Below are positions 1 to 6,162 of a stretch of 7,259 nucleotides of DNA, one piece after another. Every line of letters begins with the position of its first letter. Within the stretch, counting starts at the first letter, position 1. Origin of the DNA: Acidobacteriaceae bacterium. GTDB taxonomy: Bacteria; Acidobacteriota; Terriglobia; Terriglobales; Acidobacteriaceae. The notes under the pieces were generated by a model, which worked only from the letters and a program-made list of their open reading frames with translations, made no database searches and was not told the DNA's origin. Made by a program: the position numbers and the translations under genes. The stretch spans positions 1-7,259 of the forward strand of contig PKXI01000374.1 in the NCBI GenBank assembly GCA_003133425.1, given 5' to 3'.

Positions 1-983
1 TTGGCGATGCCGTGCGCCTCGTCGTGGTGGAGCTGACCGGCTTGGCCCTGGGTTTTTACTGCGTGTTCGGCATCATCGTGCTGATCGCTCGGCGGCTGCC
101 CAATGATTCTCGTGCGCGCGCGGTCACATCGCCCATGGACTGGATTCTGCTGCTGGTACTCGCGTTCCAAGTTCTGAGCGGCGTCGGCATTGCGCTTTTC
201 GAGCGGTGGGGATCCGTGTGGTATCTGAGCACAGCCGTGCCGTGGCTATGGTCCCTTGTGCGGCTGCACCCGGACGCGAGTACCGTGACTGGGCTCCCGG
301 TGTTCATACAGTCCCACTTGATCAGCGGCTTCGTGGTGGTCCTGTTGTTTCCTTTTACCAGGCTGGTACACGTTTTCGCGATTCCGATCGAATATCTGTG
401 GCGACCCTACCAGGTGGTCATCTGGAACCGCGATCCACGCCCGCCTGCATCGCCGACGTTGGCAAAAGCGACCACTGTCAGTATGCCGACGCCGCCGGCA
501 TCGAACGATCTGGACCGCCGCCGGTTGCTGGTCAGGCTCAGCATACTGGCGGGTTCCGTTAGCGCCGCTATAGTCAGCATACCGAGCATCGCATTTCTAT
601 TAGGCCTGCGAAAAGCCCCCGAAGTCTGGCGGGGCCTCGGCGCCGCCGACAGTTTTCAGATCGGCCAGGCTGTGGAGGTATCGTTCCTGGATTCCTCTCC
701 TCTGCCTTGGTCGGGCGTGACCGCCAGGACCGCTGCCTGGCTGCGCAGAGAAAGCGACCAGCAGTTCATCGCGTTCGCCATCAATTGTACTCATCTCGGC
801 TGTCCGGTACGCTGGCTGCCTAACGCAGACCTGTTCATGTGTCCATGCCATGGCGGAGTGTTTTATAAGGATGGCACGGTGGCTTCAGGCCCGCCTCCCA
901 AGCCGCTGGTCACTTATCCGGTGCGAGTGCGGGACGGGATGGTCGAGATCCTCACCAGCCCTCTCCCGATCACCAGTATTTAA
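1..983 (+). CDS. NarI-type cytochrome b fused to Rieske [2Fe-2S] protein (5' partial)
   Basis: The frame is open to the window edge (GDA precedes the GTG at 12), so the N-terminus is missing, probably some 80-90 residues of NarI. Numbering from GTG 12, residues 1-140 match the C-terminal half of nitrate reductase gamma subunit NarI: membrane segments near 3-26, 43-63 and 97-123, with His102 and His120 spaced 18 apart as for the two distal haem b ligands of E. coli NarI, and the LLFPFTRLVH and EYL motifs. A Pro-rich linker (141-165) leads to DRRRLL, a further membrane segment (about 175-198), then a Rieske domain with box 1 CTHLGC (259-264) and box 2 CPCHGG (277-282). Ligands are Cys259, His261, Cys277 and His280, with a Cys264-Cys279 disulfide. 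The NarI C-terminus is cytoplasmic, so the extra helix would place the Rieske domain outside. Expected role: moving electrons from quinol to a cytochrome c partner while sharing a membrane anchor with a Nar enzyme. The next gene starts 13 nt after its stop. Confidence 0.93.
   Translation, partial: GDAVRLVVVELTGLALGFYCVFGIIVLIARRLPNDSRARAVTSPMDWILLLVLAFQVLSGVGIALFERWGSVWYLSTAVPWLWSLVRLHPDASTVTGLPVFIQSHLISGFVVVLLFPFTRLVHVFAIPIEYLWRPYQVVIWNRDPRPPASPTLAKATTVSMPTPPASNDLDRRRLLVRLSILAGSVSAAIVSIPSIAFLLGLRKAPEVWRGLGAADSFQIGQAVEVSFLDSSPLPWSGVTARTAAWLRRESDQQFIAFAINCTHLGCPVRWLPNADLFMCPCHGGVFYKDGTVASGPPPKPLVTYPVRVRDGMVEILTSPLPITSI
513..606 (+). other. Internal twin-arginine motif and Rieske membrane anchor within the NarI-Rieske fusion
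   Basis: Residues 168-174 (numbered from GTG 12) read DRRRLLV, resembling the Tat consensus S/T-RR-x-F-L-K. A moderately hydrophobic Ala/Ser/Ile-rich segment with no obvious cleavage site follows. Rieske proteins are commonly Tat-exported and kept anchored by their signal helix. In Streptomyces QcrA, earlier helices use Sec and the last uses Tat. Here the motif lies after the NarI helices, on the predicted cytoplasmic side, so the same dual route is plausible. That is inference from position and motif only. Confidence 0.6.
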
Positions 984-988
984 GGAGA
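982..988 (+). promoter_or_regulatory. Ribosome binding site setting the GTG start of the cytochrome b-c gene
   Basis: AAGGAGA lies 8 nt before GTG 997 and overlaps the stop codon of the NarI-Rieske gene. The same frame is open back to 850, inside the Rieske coding region. This site and the onset of cytochrome-b-like sequence at 997 decide the start. Confidence 0.85.
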
Positions 989-996
989 CGAATCCC

Positions 997-2457
997 GTGC
1001 GGATACTGAAGCAAATCTGGCGATGGTTTGACGACCTCACGGGGTTCTCCCAATCACTCGGCCCCATCATGGCGCATCCCGTGCCGCAAGCGCGCAGAAC
1101 CAGATGGTTCTATGTGTTCGGCAGTGCAACTCTCATTGCTTTTCTCATTCAGGTCGTGACGGGAATTGCGCTCTCCAGCGCATACGTAACAGGCTCCGGG
1201 CAGGCTTACGACAGCCTCCGCTTCATCACCAGTTCCCCCATAGGCCGGATCATTCGCGGTATCCACTACTTTGGCGCCTCGGCCATGATCATCCTCATCG
1301 GTCTGCACACCATTCGTGTATACCTGATGGGAGCGTACAAGTACCCGCGTCAAATGAACTGGCTGACCGGTGCTGGACTGCTGCTCTTTACTCTGCTGAT
1401 GGCATTCACCGGGCAACTCCTGCGCTGGGATCAGATGGGATTTTGGACGGCGGTTGTCGCTGCGGAACAGGCCGGACGAGCTCCACTGATCGGCAATTGG
1501 TTGGGCCACTTCCTTCTGGCGGGCAACACCGTGGGAGGAGCCACTCTTAGCCGGTTCTTTGCAGCGCACGTGTTCTTCATCCCGGCACTGATGTTTCTCT
1601 TCATCGCTGTGCACCTGTATCTCGTCATCTTTAATGGCATTTCCGAGCCGCCCAAAGCCGGCAGGCCGGTCGACCCGCAGACGTATCGGCGTTGGTATCA
1701 TTCGCTGCTCGAACGCGAAGGAATTCCGTTTTGGCCTCAGGCCGCCTGGCGTGATGTTTTTTTTGGCGCCATTGTGGTCCTGGCGATATTTGTGCTGGCG
1801 CTGGTTGTTGGTCCGCCGGAGCTGGGGAAGCCGCCGGATCCGACGATCATTTCCGCTTCACCGCGCCCTGATTGGTATTTCATGTGGTATTTCGCTCTTC
1901 TGTCATTGATCCCGAAATGGTCGGAGAGGTGGGTGATCATCCTGGGCCCGCTCGTCTTCGGGCTTTTCTTGATTCTGGTGCCGCTGCTCGGCGGGCGGGG
2001 AGAGCGCAGTCCTCTGCGGCGTCCATGGTCGATCCTGATCATCCTTTCCGTTGTCTTTGTGATCGCACATTTTTGGGTTGTGGGCATCCGCGCGCCGTGG
2101 TCCCCGCGCCTGGATGCGCCGCCTTTGCCCTCCTCGGTAGTGGGAGTGGCCAGCGGTCCAATCGCGGACGGCGCCAGGGTCTTCTATGACAAAGGCTGCG
2201 AGTATTGCCACACGGTATCAGGGTATGGCGGCATTCGCGGACCCGACCTCTCCGATGCTGGAGATCGGATGAGTCCCGCTCAGATGGCCACGCGGATCTT
2301 TAGCGGAGCTGAGAATATGCCGTCCTATCGTGGAAATCTGAAGCCCGAGGAATTAGCATCTCTGCTGGCGTTCCTGGCCTCACGGCACCGTGTGCAACTG
2401 CCCAAGCCGCCCGCACTTCAGGGGCTAGTCCAGCTAGGAGCGACGAATGGCCGCTGA
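997..2457 (+). CDS. Cytochrome b6/subunit IV/cytochrome c fusion (bc-complex core)
   Basis: A 486-residue membrane protein that should form the quinol-oxidising core partnering the Rieske domain encoded upstream. Residues 1-215 are cytochrome b6-like with four helices and four haem b ligands: His90/His104 (13 residues between) and His191/His206 (14 between, the b6-type spacing). GNTVGG and the LRWDQMGFW segment are also conserved. Residues 250-365 resemble subunit IV, with three helices and the Qo motif as PDWY (291-294) instead of PEWY. After the seventh helix a linker leads to a mono-haem cytochrome c domain with CEYCH (401-405) and Met441 in NMPSY as likely axial ligand. Seven helices put this domain on the outer side. 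The position of b6f Cys35, which attaches haem ci, is Val40 here, so haem ci is probably not covalently bound. Known Firmicutes-type complexes split b6 from subunit IV-cytochrome c; here all three are one chain. Confidence 0.93.
   Translation: MRILKQIWRWFDDLTGFSQSLGPIMAHPVPQARRTRWFYVFGSATLIAFLIQVVTGIALSSAYVTGSGQAYDSLRFITSSPIGRIIRGIHYFGASAMIILIGLHTIRVYLMGAYKYPRQMNWLTGAGLLLFTLLMAFTGQLLRWDQMGFWTAVVAAEQAGRAPLIGNWLGHFLLAGNTVGGATLSRFFAAHVFFIPALMFLFIAVHLYLVIFNGISEPPKAGRPVDPQTYRRWYHSLLEREGIPFWPQAAWRDVFFGAIVVLAIFVLALVVGPPELGKPPDPTIISASPRPDWYFMWYFALLSLIPKWSERWVIILGPLVFGLFLILVPLLGGRGERSPLRRPWSILIILSVVFVIAHFWVVGIRAPWSPRLDAPPLPSSVVGVASGPIADGARVFYDKGCEYCHTVSGYGGIRGPDLSDAGDRMSPAQMATRIFSGAENMPSYRGNLKPEELASLLAFLASRHRVQLPKPPALQGLVQLGATNGR
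2435..2440 (+). promoter_or_regulatory. Ribosome binding site for the 13-codon mini-ORF
   Basis: TAGGAG lies 6 nt before ATG 2447, inside the end of the cytochrome b-c gene. It is a better site than anything directly ahead of the NuoF-like ATG at 2485, where only a weak GAAGAG (2471-2476) is seen. Confidence 0.5.
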
Positions 2458-2488
2458 CCACCCCCAGTTCGAAGAGCACAGATTATGA
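2447..2488 (+). CDS. 13-residue mini-ORF bridging the cytochrome b-c and NuoF-like genes
   Basis: ATG 2447 opens a 13-codon frame, MAADHPQFEEHRL, ending at TGA 2486-2488. Its start overlaps the end of the cytochrome gene (stop 2455-2457). Its stop overlaps the NuoF-like start in an ATGA arrangement at 2485-2488. It is preceded by a well spaced TAGGAG. The likely role is translational coupling, with ribosomes terminating here and restarting on the next gene. It could instead be the remnant of a lost gene, or chance. No peptide function is proposed. Confidence 0.4.
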   Translation: MAADHPQFEEHRL

Positions 2489-3837
2489 CAAACCTTCCAG
2501 AACGGCGTCTGCTGCCGGAAAGACCGATCGAGTCTTTCGACGAATATGTTGCCTCGGCAGGTGGCCAGGCGCTCGCCAAGGCGCTGACCATCCGTCGCGA
2601 ACGGATCATCGCAGACATCAAGAGATCGGGCCTACGCGGGCGTGGCGGCGGGGGTTTCTCGACCGGAGTCAAGTGGGCCAGCGTGGCTCACGATCCCTGC
2701 CCTGTCAAATACCTTGTCTGCAATGGCGCCGAGGGTGAGCCGGGCACATTCAAAGACCGGTACCTCATGCGAAAGAACCCCTACCAGCTTCTGGAGGGTA
2801 TCGCGATAGCCGCTTACGCTATCAACGCCAAGACGGCTTTCCTCGGCATCAAGAAGAGTTTCGAAAAAGAATATGAAGCCGTAAGCCGCGCACACGCTGA
2901 GATGTCAGCGCACGGGGTGCTTGGGGCCACGCCAATCGAAATTGTCAGGGGCCCGGAAGATTATCTGTTTGGCGAAGAAAAGGCGCTGCTGGAAGTCATC
3001 GAAGGCGGCGACGCGCTGCCTCGTGAAGCAGACCTACCTCCTTACGTCAAGGGCCTTTTTGTGAGCGATCCCGCGGAACTGAATCCCGCGGTCGTCAATA
3101 ACGTTGAGACGCTTTGCAATGTCCCGCACATCGTTTTACGCGGAGCCGATTGGTTTCGCTCCGTTGGAACAAAGGACAGTCCGGGCACGATGGTTTTCAC
3201 CCTTACCGGCGACGTGGAGAGGCCCGGAATCTATGAGCTGCCGATGGGCACGCCTTTGCGAACCCTGATTGAGGAATACGGGGGTGGGGTTACCTCCGGC
3301 CGGCCGCTCAAAGCGGTTTTTCCCGGCATCCCGAACGCTGTCATTATGCCCGCGGCTCTTGACACCCCTCTGGACTTTGGCTCGATGCAAGGGATTGGTT
3401 CCGGACTCGGCTCAGGCGGCTTCATAGTCTACGACGATACGAACTGCATCCTACAGGTAGCCTATCGGTTCTCGGAGTTCCTTTTTGTGGAATCCTGCTT
3501 TCAATGTATTGCCTGCAAGTCAGGCACCAACCAGGCCACATCTGCGTTGCGGAAATTAATTGATGGGTCGGGCGGCGGTATGGACGTCGAGCTTGTGCTC
3601 GCCGGCGCGAGGTCGGCGCCCCGTGCCAACCGCTGCTATCTTCCCGTCGAGGCATCGCTCCTCATTCCCAGCATCGTGCTCAACTTCCTTCCCGACTTTG
3701 TTCGGCACTACAATCGCGGCTGCCAAGGCTGCCGCGAGATCGTGACACCGAAGCTCGCCGATTTTGACGAGCTCACAGGAAGGTTCACGTATGCGAAGAC
3801 CACGTCCGCGGCAGATGTTGCCGGATGGTTCGGTTAG
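2485..3837 (+). CDS. NuoF-like NADH-binding flavoprotein (51 kDa subunit family)
   Basis: A full-length 450-residue relative of complex I subunit NuoF/Nqo1, which carries FMN, binds NADH and holds a [4Fe-4S] cluster. Visible in order: the Gly-rich nucleotide/FMN loop GLRGRGGGGFSTGVKW (49-64); NGAEGEPGTFKDR (80-92), where canonical NuoF has NADESEPG; GEEKALLEVIEG (163-174) for the usual GEETAL; VVNNVETLCNVP (203-214); an SLBB-type stretch RPGIYELPMGTPL (246-258); and cluster ligands Cys338, Cys341, Cys344 and distal Cys384. The usual ESCGxCxPCR is here ESCFQCIACK. An additional CxxC pair (Cys413, Cys416) lies in the C-terminus. No NuoE or NuoG gene is adjacent, so this is not a complex I operon. 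Its tight coupling to the bc-type gene suggests it feeds NADH electrons to this respiratory enzyme, or is a flavin/FeS subunit with another donor. It is soluble and should be cytoplasmic. Confidence 0.9.
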   Translation: MTNLPERRLLPERPIESFDEYVASAGGQALAKALTIRRERIIADIKRSGLRGRGGGGFSTGVKWASVAHDPCPVKYLVCNGAEGEPGTFKDRYLMRKNPYQLLEGIAIAAYAINAKTAFLGIKKSFEKEYEAVSRAHAEMSAHGVLGATPIEIVRGPEDYLFGEEKALLEVIEGGDALPREADLPPYVKGLFVSDPAELNPAVVNNVETLCNVPHIVLRGADWFRSVGTKDSPGTMVFTLTGDVERPGIYELPMGTPLRTLIEEYGGGVTSGRPLKAVFPGIPNAVIMPAALDTPLDFGSMQGIGSGLGSGGFIVYDDTNCILQVAYRFSEFLFVESCFQCIACKSGTNQATSALRKLIDGSGGGMDVELVLAGARSAPRANRCYLPVEASLLIPSIVLNFLPDFVRHYNRGCQGCREIVTPKLADFDELTGRFTYAKTTSAADVAGWFG

Positions 3838-4047
3838 CAGCGTCGTGTTTTCGCATGCTTGACTGCAATGTTAAAGGGCAATCTACTCCGCGAACTAAAC
3901 CTTGAGACATCGAATTCTCCTTTGGGTTTGGCCGGTTGCGGAGTCCGACGACACGGTACGGGCTCGCCGGTTAACCTGCCGAACTGGTTGCCTTGCGAAC
4001 CTTTTCGATTGGATGATGACTTGATTCGCTTTTCCATTTGCCCGGTG
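3838..4047 (+). other. Intergenic region between the respiratory operon and the DNA glycosylase gene
   Basis: No convincing gene is seen in these 210 nt. The glycosylase frame is open back to TTG 3859, but the translated stretch does not look like the family and no ribosome binding site precedes 3859. Only small palindromes occur (GCATGC, GGTTAACC); no strong hairpin followed by a T run marks the end of the upstream operon. A possible promoter is listed separately. Confidence 0.5.
3859..3887 (+). promoter_or_regulatory. Possible sigma70-type promoter for the DNA glycosylase gene
   Basis: TTGACT (3859-3864, 5 of 6 to TTGACA) and TCTACT (3882-3887, 4 of 6 to TATAAT) are separated by 17 nt. Transcription would begin near 3894 and leave a leader of about 150 nt before ATG 4048. 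Matches of this quality occur by chance, so support is modest. Confidence 0.28.
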
Positions 4048-4959
4048 ATGCCGTTCCGGCTGGATCTGACTGTTTGGGCCTTACGGCGTCGCTCCATGAA
4101 TGCGGTGGACCTCTGGGACGGCGAGACCTATCGCCGAGTCCTGGCGGTTGATGACAAGCCTGTGCTCGTTGCCGTGACCCAGCAGGCGACGATGCTGGAT
4201 ATCACAGTAACCGGGGAAGACCTTCCTCCCACGGCCGAGCAGGCCGCCCGATTCGCATTGGATCGCCTGCTCGGGATCAGCCTGGACCTTTCGGAGTTCT
4301 ACGAGTTCACTCCCCGGCATGCGCGCTTGAACCAATTGGCTATGCGGTTTCGCGGGTTAAAACCTCCCCGCTTTGCTACGGTCTTTGAAGGTCTGGTCAA
4401 CGGGATTACCTGTCAGCAGCTCAGTCTGACGGTTGGGATCATTTTCCTCAATCGGATTGCGGAACGCTGTGGTCTGGCGTTCGGCTTGGGGATGTATGCT
4501 TTTCCTCGTCCTGAAGATCTGGCCCATCTTGATTCGAAAGATCTGCGACCGCTCGGGTATAGCGGCAGCAAGGCTCGAGCGATCATCGAAGTGGCGCGGG
4601 CAATTGTCGAGGGGCGACTCGATCTGGAAGGGCTTGTCCAACTGGACAATCGGCAATGTGTTGAACGCCTGGTCGCAATACGCGGGGTAGGACGCTGGAC
4701 GGCGGAGTACGTGTTGCTTCGTGGCCTGGGAAGGACCACTGTATTTCCGGGTGATGACGTCGGCGCCCGAAACAACCTGGAACGTTGGCTGCGCCTCAGA
4801 AACAGGCTCGATTACGAGCGTGTACAGAAAGTTCTGCACAAGTGGAAGGGTTATGGTGGCCTAATCTTTCTCCACTTGCTGCTCAAAAACCTCGACGAAG
4901 CCGGATGCCTAGGTTTACCACGCCTCCTGTCGCAACCGATCAGGGGCAGGTCAGTTTGA
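4048..4959 (+). CDS. DNA-3-methyladenine glycosylase (AlkA-like, HhH-GPD family)
   Basis: From ATG 4048 the product is 303 residues, the usual size for this family. It should excise alkylated bases from DNA, starting base excision repair in the cytoplasm. The N-terminal part (about 1-100) is a divergent beta-rich domain beginning MPFRLDLTVWAL. The catalytic core follows, with GITCQQLSL (119-127), the GYSGSKARAI segment (170-179), the helix-hairpin-helix around 206-225 with LVAIRGVGRWTAEY, and FPGDD (233-237). Asp237 matches the catalytic Asp of E. coli AlkA. The start is chosen by family similarity: the frame is open to TTG 3859 but that extension looks unlike the family, and no good ribosome binding site precedes 4048. 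GTG 4045 and TTG 4021 are alternatives. The gene sits 210 nt after the NuoF-like gene and shows no functional tie to it. Confidence 0.85.
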   Translation: MPFRLDLTVWALRRRSMNAVDLWDGETYRRVLAVDDKPVLVAVTQQATMLDITVTGEDLPPTAEQAARFALDRLLGISLDLSEFYEFTPRHARLNQLAMRFRGLKPPRFATVFEGLVNGITCQQLSLTVGIIFLNRIAERCGLAFGLGMYAFPRPEDLAHLDSKDLRPLGYSGSKARAIIEVARAIVEGRLDLEGLVQLDNRQCVERLVAIRGVGRWTAEYVLLRGLGRTTVFPGDDVGARNNLERWLRLRNRLDYERVQKVLHKWKGYGGLIFLHLLLKNLDEAGCLGLPRLLSQPIRGRSV

Positions 4960-5091
4960 AACCACTTTGCCCGGAGACTCGACTTGCGAAATCCGCTGAG
5001 CTTTTAGTGTTAGCATTCTATCGCGGCGTCCGCGAATCTGCACCCGTGCCGTTGAACGATCCCTATCTGGGAGCGAGCCTCCACTATTACC

Positions 5092-5580
5092 ATGCCTGAA
5101 TCCGCACCAGCCTGTGAGCATCTCCGCAAGGACCATCGAGTCATCGAGGAGCGCCTGGACGTCCTCTTAGCCGCGCTTCTGCGACTCACTCCCGAGCTCA
5201 TCCCCGAAATCCAAGCGACCGTTCGCGCGCTTCAGGACCTTGCCGCCATCCATTTCGAGAAGGAGGAGACGATCTTCTACCCGAAGGTCCGGCCGCTGCT
5301 TTCCGATCTACTGGATCGCATGGACGTGCAACATGAGGAGGTTCGCGAGGTGGAGCGGTATCTCGCGGAGTTGCTGGCGGAGCCGCCGCAACCGCCGGAT
5401 TCCCGCTGGCTGAACGAAGTGCGCTCGTTTGGCATCGAGTTTCACGACCGGATCCAGCACCACATCGTGGACGAAGAAGACCAACTCCTACGGTTGGCCG
5501 AGGACCGGCTTACCGCGGAAGAGCAGGAGAGCCTGGCTGCCGCTATGAGCGCGGTGCAGGGCCGGATCACCTCGATTTGA
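5092..5580 (+). CDS. Hemerythrin HHE domain protein
   Basis: A 162-residue, mostly helical, soluble protein with the di-iron HHE pattern. Candidate ligands are His15 (with His10 nearby), His54 and Glu58 in HFEKEETIFYP, His81 in QHEEV, His118, and His123/His124 with Glu128 in HHIVDEED. Such domains bind O2 or NO, or take part in iron and nitrosative stress handling; the ligand cannot be told from sequence. It starts 132 nt after the glycosylase stop, with only a distant GGGAG (5070-5074), so translation may be weak or the start uncertain. Its last 14 nt overlap the end of the opposing hemerythrin gene. It is a divergent paralogue of that gene, not a recent copy. Confidence 0.87.
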   Translation: MPESAPACEHLRKDHRVIEERLDVLLAALLRLTPELIPEIQATVRALQDLAAIHFEKEETIFYPKVRPLLSDLLDRMDVQHEEVREVERYLAELLAEPPQPPDSRWLNEVRSFGIEFHDRIQHHIVDEEDQLLRLAEDRLTAEEQESLAAAMSAVQGRITSI

Positions 5581-6142
5581 TCGTTGGGGTGGCCGCTCCC
5601 GCACCGCGTCTGGCCGCCATTTCGACGCCCACGGCCTCACGGTCGGATGCAGCGAGAATGCTCGCGGCGAAGGGGAAGACCTCTGTGTCTTCGATGGCGA
5701 TGTGATTGCGATACAGCTTTGCCAACTGGTCAAGCACGGTGGAGAGCCTGGATGCCTCTTCGGGTGAAAGCCGGCCACTGGTGAGCCAACGTTGTCCCAA
5801 TCGGTCCACCTCGTCGTGGGCCTTCCCGGCACATTCGTGATCCTGCTCCAGGGAATCGACTCGCGTCAGTATGGCTTGCGTTTTGGCAGGGTCGATTCGG
5901 CGGAGGCGCGGGAACAGGCTCTCTTCCTCATCCGCGGTGTGCTTTGGGGCGGCTTCGCGGAAGTAGCGCAGGCTGGTCTCCAAAGCTGCCCTGTGCTCTT
6001 CGGTGAGAGGGCCGCCCTTCTCCCGGGTGGCCAGGGTCACCTGCACATTCAGAAACCGCTCGATTCGACGGTGGCAGTCCCCCAGCATCCCGATCGGATC
6101 TGTAAAATCACTCTCCCGTTTGGCGCCGATCGTTATTGGCAT
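5567..6142 (-). CDS. Hemerythrin HHE domain protein, last gene of the leftward operon
   Basis: A 191-residue helical protein beginning MPITIGAKRE. Likely iron ligands are His24, His68 and Glu72 (HTADEEESLFP), His102 and His109 (in DHECAGKAHDE), and His147 and Glu151 (HIAIEDTEVFP), a complete HHE pattern. The start at 6142 is chosen because GGGAGG lies 6 nt upstream; the longer frame to 6292 would overlap the preceding gene. The Ala/Gly/Arg-rich tail after about residue 170 looks disordered. It follows the DUF7009-like gene by 20 nt and shares a transcript with it and the cupin-DUF2249 gene. That company, in other genomes, points to NO or oxygen sensing, detoxification or Fe-S repair. The specific role is inferred. 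Confidence 0.9.
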   Translation of the reverse strand: MPITIGAKRESDFTDPIGMLGDCHRRIERFLNVQVTLATREKGGPLTEEHRAALETSLRYFREAAPKHTADEEESLFPRLRRIDPAKTQAILTRVDSLEQDHECAGKAHDEVDRLGQRWLTSGRLSPEEASRLSTVLDQLAKLYRNHIAIEDTEVFPFAASILAASDREAVGVEMAARRGAGAATPTIKSR

Positions 6143-6148
6143 AGCTCG

Positions 6149-6154
6149 CCTCCC
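6149..6154 (-). promoter_or_regulatory. Strong ribosome binding site for the leftward hemerythrin gene
   Basis: GGGAGG on the minus strand lies 6 nt before ATG 6142. It decides the start against the in-frame extension to 6292. Confidence 0.85.
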
Positions 6155-6162
6155 TTCCAAAA

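Noticed and set aside
12..983. Complete gene starting at GTG 12
   Set aside because: The frame is open upstream, no ribosome binding site is visible, and starting there would remove the first NarI helices and two haem ligands.
850..996. Upstream extension of the cytochrome b-c frame to ATG 850
   Set aside because: It lies within the Rieske coding sequence, shows no cytochrome b similarity, and GTG 997 has a well placed AAGGAGA.
1054..1701. 215-residue open frame on the minus strand
   Set aside because: It is antisense to the well supported cytochrome b gene, has no recognisable domain and reads like low-complexity shadow sequence.
2485..3837. Complex I operon
   Set aside because: Only the NuoF-like subunit is present; no NuoE, NuoG or membrane subunits flank it, and the motifs are off canonical.
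5573..5583. CGAT-TTG-ATCG hairpin as a bidirectional terminator between the hemerythrin genes
   Set aside because: A 4-bp stem with no T tract is too weak to support.
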